Notes under the pieces: model-generated
What the model was told of the DNA's origin: nothing
What the model saw: the letters and a program-made list of their open reading frames with translations, nothing else
Databases searched by the model: none
NCBI GenBank assembly: GCA_017562135.1
Contig: QEYB01000231.1
Span: 1 to 10,000 of the forward strand
From: Dipylidium caninum
Lineage: Eukaryota > Platyhelminthes > Cestoda > Cyclophyllidea > Dipylidiidae
DNA length: 10,000 nt
Direction: 5' to 3'
Part shown: positions 1 through 8,144 of the stretch, one piece after another
Position numbering within the stretch: position 1 is the stretch's first letter
Layout of the letters: each line of letters begins with the position of its first letter
Made by a program: the position numbers and the translations under genes

Positions 1-3000
1 GACCACCCACCGCCACTGCGAGCTGCGCGCAGGCACTCTCTACCAGCTGTTGAATCAGCCCTCAGAGCCAATCCTTTCCCGGTTACCGGATTCAAATATG
101 CGACTTCCCTTTACCCAATTATTCCAGTGCAGGAGCTCTTCACTCGGAGATCCTTGATAGCGATATGGGTACGCCTCTCACCGAACATTTACGCCTCCCC
201 TCGATATCATCGGGTCGACAAAGCTTACCGGACACCACAAGTAGGCTGTGGTATACGGAGACGTAAATCCCTAAATCCCGACAACCCGATTCCAGGATTT
301 GACCCTCCTTACAAAAAATAAGAAAACTCTCCGAACTCTTGCCACGTCCTCCAGTTTGTCTTCGCTCGTTTGCCGCGCCTGATGCGCGCTCACCACCCCG
401 ACCGAGCGCTACCAATTCTCACACGTGGATTAACCAGCGAAATATCCGGCCACCCGAGCGAGGGAAGACCGAGCACCACCCATTCTCCGTGGCAGGGTAC
501 GGCAATATTAACCCGATTCCCTTCGCTTCCGAGGGCTGCCACGTACATGCACCCACCCACACACTGCACGCACGCACAACACGAAGAGCACCCACGACTC
601 CGACCGAGTCACCGGATCGCTTAGGAACCGCCCTGACTCCATGGACCAACTTGCCCCATAGGAACCCTTCTCCACCTCGCCCTCCACAGTAGCTCTCACT
701 TGAATATGCATACCAACCAGAGATTCTGCACCTGGCGGCCCTCCATCCCAGGCCCAGCCCGAGCTCTACGCTACAACACGGCCCCTCCTACTCCATCGCA
801 CTCCATGCCTGGACCTGGCCAGGCACCATCCAGCGCAAAGTAGCTGCTAACGCAGCAATCGTGCCAAACTCCGCCCAGCTTGCATTACGCCCGGTAGTCC
901 GACCTCTTAGCGCCATCCTTTCGCTGTCAATTCGCAAGAGTGAGTCGTTACACACTCCTTAGCCGGATCCCCTTCCATGTGCCACGTACCCTGCTGTCCT
1001 GTACTAACCACACACCACTTTGTTGTCTCATGCAAGCTACCAGTTAGCACCTCTAAGCCGGCGTTTGCCTCACAAGTACTTCATCCACCCACCAGCGCCA
1101 ATAGTTCTCACCTTACAAAAATGGCCCATCCTTGCCATTCCCCAATTCAAAACGCCCGACTACCTGCTTGGCCCGACCTGACCCACGCTGCCAGGAAGAC
1201 GGCAAAATAGACGGGGCGACTCGAGCCTTCACCATTTAAGTTGCATAGTTGAGCTCGTTTCCGAACCAGCACCCTCAATCATCGCATTTACCCGCATACT
1301 AATGATGTCATGCCATATGAATCATGCCAGCTATCTGAGGGCGAACCCTACTCACTCGTTGAGGACAACCCACTAACTTAGATTGTCGATTAGTCTTTTC
1401 GCCCAAATACTCACGTTTTGGACACATTCTTGCACGTCAGCAGAATCGCTTACCGGGTCCTCCACCAGAGTACTTCCCTTCGCTTAACCCTACGCAAGCA
1501 TAGCTCACATCTTCGCACGGTCTTCCCCTAACAATTGTATCGTCTCCATGGCACCACCCCGGACCGCAACTAACATGGCGATAGCAACTTCCTCCCAGCA
1601 ACACACGCACACATACAGCACACACGTCGAAGCCTACAAAAGCTCGCATGAACACCACCCATTGGGACGGAGCCTACGTGATGGCGCCGGCCCTCGACTG
1701 ACCAGGACAGCGAAAGAGCCCCTACGGATTCACCTACGATTCTTCTCCCCACTCCGCGTCCACCGCGCCCACAATGACCGGCCAAGAACACAGGACACAG
1801 CCGGCGGCCTCACTTTCACTTACGCCTTCGTTTCGTATACCCGTCTTGACCGCATACCATGTTCACACATCCTTAGGTCCCGTGTTCTTAAACGGTTCTC
1901 GTAGTCTCTGCCATCATGGCCCATTGGACCTGTTAACATCGTGCAACGCATGCGCTTGAAACACACTTCGGCCAAACCATTCCTATAGCGTGCCGAACCG
2001 CCGCCGCGGTCCGCTCTGACGACCACACAGCGACCAGCCCAACACGCAAAATGACGCCCGAAATGCAATTATAATCTCTCACCACCCGTGATACGGTCGC
2101 GCGGTCCTCGCCTCAATTTCTTATCACCTCGCCACCACTGGATGTACGAGAGCCCAATGGGACCCAAGGAATCCGATTGCTCTTCCCAGTCCCTAATACC
2201 ACCGTTGCCCGCCGAGGAGTCACGGCCTCCCCCTCCCCACAGGGGACCGAGACATCCACGGCAGAGAGGCTCGCCGACCCACACGTGCACGGGTGACGTG
2301 CTACGCTCACACGCAACAGCACCAAAGAGCACCGCGCGCGTCACTCCACTCCGCCCGCGACCTACCACTAAGCCCGTACTGCGACCAACGTAACCCCAAT
2401 TAAGGCACGATACACGTTTGAACTGACAACACCGACGCGAGGTCTGGGTACACCCGAGAAAGTGCACCAGCGAGTGCCACGTCCACTGAGTTGTACGCAT
2501 CCCAAACCAGCACACGCACGCATAGCATTAATGACGGTCAATCCCCTCACAACCAGGGCGGTATCTCGACCACACCCAGCCCGCATCGCTCCAACCAACG
2601 GAGCGAACTACTGCACTCTACGCTCGCCAACCCCCGCAACTCCGTGCACATGCTTGCTCCGTACGTCCGGCCTCGGAACGTCCCCGCTACCCGGGGCGCC
2701 TGGTGTTGCCCGGAGCTGGCGGCGCTAGACGTCCACGCACCGCTTTACCCTGCCATAACGGTTCCCGACATACTCTGCCACACTCTTCTGTCTTCAGCGG
2801 TGGCTATTCGTCTTCTTAACGCCTACGTGGCAGGCGTCGGGGTCAGGCTTGGTCGTTCCCACCTCCGTTTGAACTCTATCGTCTGTGGACCTCCCTCTCA
2901 CCGATCGACGGATAGTTCTGCTTGCGCCCAGTTGGCGTCCGCTGGGCAGCAGGCTCACCCACCCATCTTTGGACGCAATACTCGGGTCGTCGCGCTGTAG

Positions 3001-3401
3001 CCAGGCCCTACGAACAAACCCACGATACCCATCTACCGGTCGGTCCTTTGGTCGGCGCCCTTTAGGATTCCGGCCGTTCCGACCTCTGTGAACCGCCTAC
3101 TTGCAGTCTTGCCTGAGCCCCCACTCCCTACGGGCTCTCTGCACCTTTCGTCTTGCGGCCAATCCATCACAACCCATACTTCACTGCTGACTTCGGGATG
3201 GAGCGCGCCCCGGCAGCATCGGACCGACCACACCAACATGCCTTTCCCTAACAGCGAAACCGCCGCAATGGCTTCGGTGCTGGGCTTATCCCTATATCCA
3301 CTCGCCGGTATCAGGCAATCCTTCGTTAGCTTTCTTTGTCCTCCGCTTATATTATATTGCTTACTAAGTTCAGCGGGTATTCTACGTTCTGATCCGAGTC
3401 A
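1..3401 (-). rRNA. 28S (large subunit) rRNA, 5' part, noisy inverted copy
   Basis: Large-subunit rRNA read on the minus strand, with its 5' end near 3401 and its 3' side cut by the window start. Seen: the reverse complement of the gene start (GAATACCCGCTGAACTT) at 3366-3382 and of ATAAGCGGAGGA at 3339-3350; the D1 core at 3248-3267; the core after D3 (CTCTGGTGGAGGACC) at 1456-1471; the TGCAGATCTTGG-like block near 700-735; and an AAGGATTGGCTCT block near 62-80. All are in the right order for 28S. Extra and changed bases interrupt even invariant stretches, so this copy is longer than the matching + strand segment (about 2654 versus 2297 bases for the shared part). D3 maps to about 1540-1870 and D2 to about 1900-3130. 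As written it could not fold into a normal ribosomal core. It may be uncorrected sequence or a decayed copy. Confidence 0.93.
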
Positions 3402-4467
3402 GCGGCAAGCGTGAATCCCACTAGCCGTCAGCGGCGATAGCATGCATAGCCATAGTACATTAGCAAGCATACGCATAGCATACCCTGTATAGGCCCCACG
3501 CCCAACCGGGGATTATTACACGAGTGGAGTCGATCAACGTAGGGCAGGATTCGACATGATCCAATTGCCTGCAGACTCGACAATGCAGCAATACATGTTT
3601 CACTTACGATCTACCGCGTGCACTTATGCAGCCACCAAATCTTGAGTGCTCAAATCAGGCCACCAACAACGAAGAGCGCAAACCGCGCCGACAAAACTTC
3701 CCGCCTACGTGGCGCGTCTCACGGACCAACCGACATTACGTCTGACAACACATGCACAGAGTAACGCCACGACAATCCCGCCATTACACAATCCAAACTA
3801 TAGCTTGACAACGCTCTGCGACCCCTCACTAGTTGCACCAGCATTTAGGCCGGACCGTCTTGTCGAACACGCGTCTGACGTACTACGCTTAGCACAGTCA
3901 CTCATCGAGACATCCACACGAAACGGCGTGTCACAGACACAATAAGAGTGAGTCGCAAAATAGGAGGAGACACAGCACTAGGTGCGGCACGAGTTTAGGC
4001 AGGGCACCACATAAACAGCCCCACCCAACATCCGGTGGACCTCAGGACTGCGAGCCACCAACCCTCGGCAAGGAGCGGATAGGCCATATCCGCTCACTAA
4101 AATTCCAGCTAGTCATCGGACCCGACCCTAGCCCACCACATCACACGATCGCTCAAAGCTCACACAATACACGCGCAAATTCTCTTCCGCTGACAGCACT
4201 CGCGCTAAATGTTATCCGATTGCCGATGAGACGAAGATTACACACATTGCTCGAGAGCGGGGATATCCAGAGCCTCGAAATCACACCCCATCCCCCGCAT
4301 CACGTCCGCATATGCCTTCGCACTGCGCCTCAAGCCTCAGCCCTCAGCTGCTCTACACACGCTACGCCTAGGGCGATATGCTTCGGAAGTCGTGGCCCAA
4401 TCCTCCAAAGCCCTAACTATACCAGCCTCTAGGCCCAATATTTAAACAATAAGCACGGGATACCGCT
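3402..4467 (-). other. ITS2, noisy inverted copy
   Basis: Internal transcribed spacer 2 read on the minus strand, between 5.8S (4468-4662) and 28S (ending 3401). It mirrors the + strand ITS2. The run of CATAGC/GCATAC units at 3437-3485 is the reverse complement of the CTATG-rich run at 7620-7685. The 21 bases at 3675-3695 match 7487-7507 exactly in inverted sense. GCCTCAAGCCTCAGCCCTCAG at 4327-4347 corresponds to the GAGGCT repeat at 7083-7106, and CAATCCTCCAA near 4398-4410 to 7026-7040. It is about 350 bases longer than its partner. The surplus is mainly in scattered short insertions between about 3620 and 4320. No gene is seen inside. Confidence 0.83.
4073..4095. repeat. Perfect 9-bp hairpin in the left ITS2
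   Basis: GAGCGGATA at 4073-4081 and TATCCGCTC at 4087-4095 are perfect inverted copies around the 5-base loop GGCCA. It lies inside a spacer whose RNA is expected to be strongly structured. I could not find an equivalent hairpin at the mirrored place in the + strand ITS2, so it may be accidental or a product of sequence errors. Confidence 0.5.
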
Positions 4468-4662
4468 CCGCGGAACCAGTACGTCGTGGCCCAGGGCCAA
4501 CCTGTTTAGCGCGGTGCAAGTGCGCTTTCGAGATGCGCACAAGCGTTTTCAAAAAGCAGTGACCTGCGATAATCACAACTTTCCACTTCAGTCTTGGCCT
4601 GCACTGCATTCTTCGGGATGTCACGATCCCACGGAGAGCCGAGTAGTCCAACCGCATTATCA
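4468..4662 (-). rRNA. 5.8S rRNA, noisy inverted copy
   Basis: 5.8S rRNA on the minus strand; it pairs with the 5' end of 28S in the large ribosomal subunit. Seen as reverse complements: the 5' region (CCGAGTAGTCCAACCGC at 4639-4654, the GCGGTGGATCACTCGG box with extra bases), the TGCACT...TTCTTCGGGATGTCACGATC stretch at 4600-4628 (the CGATGAAGA box), CAAAAAGCAGTG...CTGCGAT near 4550-4570, and GCTTTCGAGATGCGC near 4525-4540 (the CATCTTCGAACGC box). The order and spacing agree with the + strand 5.8S at 6841-6989. It spans about 195 bases against a usual length near 155-160, because of inserted bases. Both ends are placed by analogy with the + copy and could be off by about 10 bases. Confidence 0.85.
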
Positions 4663-5264
4663 GTAATATTCACATTATATTGGGTGCCTGGCTATCAGTA
4701 ATGGAGCGAGTTCCAGTGCATATTATACGCGAGCGCCACCCGAAACGACTTTAAAGATGTAGCATGATCGGGCAAATAGTGCCCATGAGCTCGACGTGCC
4801 AACACTGCGATGGACGGAGCACACTGACGGTCTTTAATCTTATTCATCTAAGCGACCGGCGAACGACTACACTCCGGCGCGTGACACTAATCCCGTTAAG
4901 ACGAACTTCCTGGCTCATTCCTCTTGATTTCTAGCTTGACTGGTAGCGACTTCGCCCAGTTCTCTCAGCTTCTTGTGAAGCGATGTTTTGTTCCAAAGTC
5001 TCAGCGAAGACAACCGCAAGTACATGAATCGAACAATGAAAGCGGGTAGGTCCACATCTACCATCTCTCTGTCCCGTTAGCCCCAGGTCCCAAACCCGTC
5101 TCACCGCTCTACATAGCAGACTCCCCATTCCACTAAACGCCACGAAACTAGATCCCAAACTGACTCTTAAACTAGTCCTAGTGCGTCTCTGTGCACTGCA
5201 TGCCTGCTTAAGCGGACGCCTGTACGTAGAATCCATGCCACTCCTGTGCGCGGTACGCTCCCTC
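4663..5264 (-). other. ITS1, noisy inverted copy
   Basis: Spacer between the inverted 18S end (5265) and the inverted 5.8S (4662). It is assigned mainly by position. By eye the resemblance to the + strand ITS1 is patchy: the AACTAG...CCAAAC...CTAGTCCTAGTG stretch near 5146-5185 resembles the reverse complement of the CTAG-rich hairpin at 6278-6324. At about 602 bases it is somewhat shorter than the + copy (666). I see no gene, tRNA or repeat array in it. Confidence 0.65.
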
Positions 5265-5741
5265 CGATGATCCTTCGCTCTCGTCACCTCTACTACCTCC
5301 TTCACCAATCCCTGCTCCGCTCTCCTCTACACGACACCTACCTACCTTCGAAAACTAGAATGTATGGTAATCGGAGTTTGGAACGGGGCATGATGGATAG
5401 GAGTGAGTGAGCGGGCTGGACAGGCGAATGTCGCGGACCCGAGACCCTTGCGTGTACTGTGAGGGCGGTTGGTCAAGGCACCCGCCATTCTCTCGCGCAA
5501 CAGATTAACGCCCATCCGTAACTACAGCCCACAGCTAACCGTATCTGCGGAGGCGATTAGTCTAGCGCACAACCGTGGAGGCACAGCGACGGACCACCGC
5601 GCAACTAACGACCTCGTTCGCCGAGGCTACACGCAGCCACACACCAACACCAGAGAGAATTGCCTAACGCGTTTACTATCCCTCTGACGAAGACAGTCGG
5701 AGACACTTACGAAGACACAGCACCGATCATGTGACATACTC
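5265..5741 (-). rRNA. 18S (small subunit) rRNA, 3' part, very noisy inverted copy
   Basis: Expected from the mirror layout and supported at two places. GATGATCCTTCGCTC at 5266-5280 resembles the reverse complement of the universal 18S 3' terminus (GGAAGGATCATTA). The stretch CAGAG...GCGTTTAC at 5651-5676 is an inverted match to 5854-5875 in the + strand 18S block. Between these anchors the sequence is too altered for me to align by eye; the TACACACCGCCCGTCGC box in particular cannot be found cleanly. This is the weakest rRNA assignment in the window. It rests on the fold-back geometry more than on the sequence itself. Confidence 0.6.
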
Positions 5742-5757
5742 TAACATGTTACGATTG
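5726..5757. repeat. Probable axis of the fold-back palindrome
   Basis: GTGACAT at 5731-5737 and ATGTTAC at 5746-5752 are inverted copies with one mismatch around a loop of about 8 bases, and weaker matching continues outward on both sides. The centre, about 5741, agrees with the axis predicted from outer anchor pairs: 5.8S gives about 5733-5755, the two 18S ends about 5720, and 5669-5676 with 5854-5861 about 5765. The axis lies inside the 18S gene, about 430 bases before its 3' end, where no natural rDNA landmark is expected. Confidence 0.6.
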
Positions 5758-6174
5758 CCTAAGCCCTGTGAGATTCTCGGCGGCGGCCCGCGCCATGCAC
5801 TCGGCAGCAATAATCTAACCATGGCGTACCCGCACAGTCGAGGAAGCTCTTACGTAAACGCATCCATATCAGAGACTCTGTCGGAGAGGACATGGTGATC
5901 TGTTAAACTGGTCAAATTCACCTTCCACGACAGGGATCGGGGCTGGATTGTCCCCGTGAACGAGGGCTACATCCTAGTAATGCAATCAGAAGTTCCTGAT
6001 TACGTCCCCCTTGTACACACGCCTCGTCGCTACTTTACCGATTTGAAATGTTAAACGGTCTTGATCGTCCACTATGTGACGCGCCAGAGGGGATGTCCAT
6101 GCATCCTGCGAAGACACACTACTCATTAAGGCAGAAAAGTCGTAACAATTTTCCGGGTAACCTCGAGGATCCTT
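5742..6174 (+). rRNA. 18S (small subunit) rRNA, 3' part, altered
   Basis: The last part of small-subunit rRNA, covering the decoding-site end of the molecule. Seen in order: a CTGTGA...GGCGGCCCGCGC stretch at 5769-5800 resembling the CTGTGATGCCC...GCACGCGC region; CAGGGATCGGGGCTGG and ATTGTCCCCGTGAACGAGG at 5931-5964; TGATTACGTCC at 5998-6008; TTGTACACACGCCTCGTCGC at 6011-6030 for the universal TGTACACACCGCCCGTCGC; ACCGATTTGAAATG near 6037-6050; AAAAGTCGTAACAA at 6135-6148; and a damaged 3' terminus CTCGAGGATCCTTACG at 6162-6177. Every invariant block has insertions, deletions or substitutions, so this could not be a working gene as written. The 5' side is cut by the fold-back axis, and the remaining three quarters of 18S are absent. 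Confidence 0.86.
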
Positions 6175-6202
6175 ACGCGTTCTTACTTTGTGTTGTGTGT
6201 GT

Positions 6203-6220
6203 GGCACAGCGCGTTGTGCC
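6203..6220. repeat. Small hairpin in ITS1
   Basis: GGCACA at 6203-6208 and TGTGCC at 6215-6220 pair perfectly around a 6-base loop, about 30 bases after the 18S end. It is a plausible stem of the spacer RNA; its function is unknown. Confidence 0.4.
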
Positions 6221-6277
6221 TGGCAGAGGTCGTTGTTATTCTGGTCTCGTCGCCCAAGTTGCCAATCTGGCTATCCT

Positions 6278-6324
6278 CGCCCACCTAGCCATCTAGCTGT
6301 TTGGCTAGTTAGCTAGGGTGGGCG
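6278..6324. repeat. Long hairpin in ITS1
   Basis: CGCCCACCTAGC at 6278-6289 pairs with GCTAGGGTGGGCG at 6312-6324, twelve base pairs with one bulged G. CTAGCCA (6285-6291) and TGGCTAG (6302-6308) give an alternative inner pairing. It is the strongest secondary-structure signal I see in ITS1. A similar CTAG-rich patch appears in the inverted ITS1 near 5146-5185, which argues that the element is real. Confidence 0.6.
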
Positions 6325-6467
6325 TTATTGTTTTACCCGCTACGCTGGGGTGCCTGATCTGCCTAACGCTGAGTCGGGTATGCTCGCCTCGCCTACTCCC
6401 ACTGCCTTGCTCCTCATTGTAGTGTGGTATGTTGATGTGTGTGTCGTGAGTGATTGAAGGTGTAGGC

Positions 6468-6483
6468 GCCGGTCCATACCGGC
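6468..6483. repeat. Small hairpin in ITS1
   Basis: GCCGGT at 6468-6473 and ACCGGC at 6478-6483 pair perfectly around the tetraloop CCAT. It is probably one stem of the folded spacer. Confidence 0.4.
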
Positions 6484-6840
6484 CGAAGAGATGTGCGGTA
6501 TACCGCGTGGTGTATGCATGCGCGAGGCGTAAAGTTTATGCAGTTGTTGTTGTGTTTTGCTGCTGGGCCTGCACGATTTTGGACTGCGGGCTTACGGCGA
6601 CGTGGTGGACTGTGGACCTCCGCCCCGTCCATATGTTCGCATTCAGTGTACTGCGGTGTTCTACCTGAGCGTTGAGACTCCGTCGAAGTGGCGTCCTGTG
6701 AGTGAGTGGGTGGGCTCGGTCCCACGCCGATTCACCAGCGCCTTACTACGGAGTGCTCGTTTTGGCACTCGACATGCTATTCACGCACATTCCATTTGCG
6801 CGTGGATATAACTGGGCTCGCTGTAGCGGCCTCATGCAAC

Positions 6841-6989
6841 TAACTGTAGTGCGGATCAACTCGGCTCGTGTGTCGATGAAGATGTGCAGCAACTGTGTGA
6901 ATAGGTGAATCGCAGACTGCTTTGAACGTCGACATCTTCGAACGCCTTTGCGGCCACAGCTTTGCCTGTGACCACGTCTGTCCGACGCG
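6841..6989 (+). rRNA. 5.8S rRNA, with small deletions and insertions
   Basis: 5.8S rRNA, the short large-subunit RNA that pairs with the 5' end of 28S. Seen in order: GTGCGGATCAACTCGGCTCG at 6849-6868; TGTGTCGATGAAGATGTGCAGC at 6869-6890, where related genes read GATGAAGAGCGCAGC; AACTGTGTGAATAGGTGAATCGCAG at 6891-6915, where GAATTAATGTGAATTGCAG is usual; GACTGCTTTGAACGTCGACA at 6915-6934; TCTTCGAACGCCTTTGCGGCC at 6936-6956; then CCTGTGACCACGTCTGTCCG at 6965-6984. The wording of the last half is typical of parasitic flatworms. At about 149 bases it is a little short, mainly because of a gap at the GAATTAATGTGAA box. Ends are approximate. Confidence 0.93.
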
Positions 6990-7053
6990 TCGGCTTTAAA
7001 CTATCGCTACCGTAACACAGTAGCGGCTTGGAGGATTGCCCGACTCACATTGC

Positions 7054-7078
7054 CCTGGGCTCCAGCGGTGAGCCCAGG
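7054..7078. repeat. Strong hairpin at the 5' side of ITS2
   Basis: CCTGGGCTC at 7054-7062 and GAGCCCAGG at 7070-7078 pair perfectly around a 7-base loop, about 65 bases after 5.8S. The position suits one of the first helices of the eukaryotic ITS2 fold. In the inverted arm the mirrored stretch near 4365-4400 keeps parts of both sides (CCTAGGGC, GGCCC) but is broken by insertions. Confidence 0.6.
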
Positions 7079-7082
7079 CTGA

Positions 7083-7106
7083 CTGAGGCTGAGGCTGAGC
7101 TGAGGC
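7083..7106 (+). repeat. Short GAGGCT tandem repeat in ITS2
   Basis: CTGAGG units repeat about four times at a spacing of 6 bases, the last interval shortened to 5. The inverted arm has the matching CCTCAAGCCTCAGCCCTCAG at 4328-4347. This is a slippage-prone microsatellite in the spacer. Confidence 0.7.
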
Positions 7107-7292
7107 ATCGCGGCTTGGCGGGGATGGTGTGTTCGAGGCTTCCTCATTAAGTGTCGTCGCGTTAGGCGGCCTGGAGATTGCGGTGTGAAGCGAAAATGGC
7201 GGGGGCGCGCATAGAGCGAATGTGCCTGCCGGTCTTGCATCCTGAGTCCACGGTGTTGGGTGCGGGTGGCTGTGTTGGTGCCTCGCCCATCT

Positions 7293-7322
7293 GCCCCTAT
7301 GTCCCCCTATGTGCCCCTATGT
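7293..7322 (+). repeat. Three 10-base tandem repeats in ITS2
   Basis: Units GCCCCTATGT (7293-7302), CCCCCTATGT (7303-7312) and GCCCCTATGT (7313-7322) stand in tandem and differ only at the first base. A similar AGG-rich run with a less regular period lies near 3960-4005 in the inverted arm, so the repeat is probably part of the template. Confidence 0.85.
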
Positions 7323-7619
7323 GTCCGTGCCCGCGGTGTGTTTGTGTGGGCTGTTCTCACGCTGTTTACACGGCCTGGCAAGCTGCGCAGTGCACAGTGA
7401 TAGTGGAGCGTGAGCAGATCAGTGTCGCTAAGGGCTTGGGATAGGCTTCTCTGTGTTTAGCCTGCGGTCTACCGGTCGTGGCGGAGTTTGTCGGCGCGGT
7501 TTGCGCTCTCTCGTGTTGTCTGCCTGTGCACGCCGTAGATCGTAGTGTTAAACATTTGCTGTCGCTCCATGCACTGTCATTGTATCGTTTTCTCCTGTGT
7601 ACATCCTCGGTTGGGCTTG

Positions 7620-7685
7620 GGGCTTAATACCATGGGCTACTATGGCTATGCTTATGCTATCTATGCTATGCTATGCTACTATGCT
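7620..7685 (+). repeat. CTATG-rich low-complexity run before 28S
   Basis: CTATG or CTATGCTATG units with one-base variations (CTACTATG, CTTATG, CTATCTATG) fill about 65 bases just upstream of 28S. The inverted arm has the matching CATAGC/GCATAC run at 3437-3485, somewhat shorter. The unit number may vary between rDNA copies. Confidence 0.8.
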
Positions 7686-8144
7686 GCTGTGGTCACGCTG
7701 CCCCGACCTCGGATCAGACGTGAATACCCGCTGAACTTAAGCATATAAATAAGCGGAGGAAAAGAAAACTAACAGGATTCCCTGAGTAACTCGGCGAGTT
7801 AAAAGGGAGAAGACCCAGCAACGAGCCTGCGGCGGTTTCGCTGTTAGCAATGTGGTGTGTTGGGTCGCTAGCGGCCGCCGCTCCACCGAAGTCCAGCAGT
7901 GAGTATGGTTGCTTGACCTGGATTTGCCCAAGAGGGTGAGAGGCCCGTACGGGTGGGGTCGCAGACAAGTGAGGCGGTTCACCAGGCCGACCGTAGAGTC
8001 GGGTTGTTTGAATTGCAGCCCAAAGTGGGTGGTAGACTCCATCCAAAGGTAAATACGTACACGAGTCCGATAGGCGAGAACAAGTACCGTGAGGGAAAGT
8101 TTGAAAAGCACTCTGAAGAGAGAGTAAAGAGTACGTGAAACCGC

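Larger units (their letters stand above)
748..5741 (-). repeat. Left arm of a 10-kb rDNA fold-back inverted repeat
   Basis: This arm is the diverged reverse complement of about 5742-10000. Exact inverted matches include 793-815 with 9929-9951 (23 bases), 1456-1471 with 9328-9343 (16), 1489-1503 with 9298-9312 (15), 3248-3267 with 7828-7847 (20), 3366-3382 with 7722-7738 (17), 3675-3695 with 7487-7507 (21) and 5669-5676 with 5854-5861 (8). The midpoints of these pairs move from about 5372 at the outer end to about 5740-5765 near the axis, so the left arm carries several hundred extra bases spread along it. Base 748 pairs with base 10000; only the window edge stops the match there. Confidence 0.93.
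6175..6840 (+). other. ITS1
   Basis: Spacer between the 18S 3' end and the 5.8S start, about 666 bases. It is transcribed in the precursor and removed during ribosome maturation. The strand is rich in G and T with many TGTG runs (for example 6189-6203) and several short hairpins. There is no tRNA or coding signal: open frames here are short, overlapping and in several registers. Borders are set by the neighbouring rRNA genes and are approximate to about 5 bases. Confidence 0.85.
6990..7703 (+). other. ITS2
   Basis: Spacer between 5.8S and 28S, about 714 bases, long but possible for flatworms. It is transcribed and then cut out. It holds a strong 9-bp stem soon after 5.8S (7054-7078), a GAGGCT repeat (7083-7106), three 10-base tandem units (7293-7322) and a CTATG-rich run near the 3' end (7620-7685). 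The final CGACCTCGGATC, around 7704, is the usual 28S/5.8S junction wording. All four of these regions have a recognisable or probable counterpart in the inverted copy at 3402-4467, so they belong to the template and are not artefacts of one arm. No gene is seen. Confidence 0.9.

Noticed and set aside
1548..3000. Several open frames of 100-169 codons, such as 2491-3000 (+) and 2069-2515 (-)
   Set aside because: They lie on both strands of the inverted 28S D2/D3 region, overlap in several frames and show no protein domain. Low stop density follows from C-rich sequence and random indels.
4073..4095. Hairpin as a bacterial-type transcription terminator
   Set aside because: There is no T-run after the stem on either strand, and the context is eukaryotic rDNA spacer.
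5200..5741. A palindromic rDNA origin or telomere-like element at the axis, as in ciliate rDNA
   Set aside because: The axis falls within the 18S gene; I see no telomere repeats, AT-rich origin region or spacer there.
7293..7322. Short regular repeats as a possible CRISPR array
   Set aside because: The units are 10 bases, directly tandem and without spacers, in a eukaryotic ITS2.
7714..8111. Open frames of 110 and 124 codons on the minus strand
   Set aside because: They are antisense to the conserved start of 28S; the conservation of this DNA is fully explained by rRNA.
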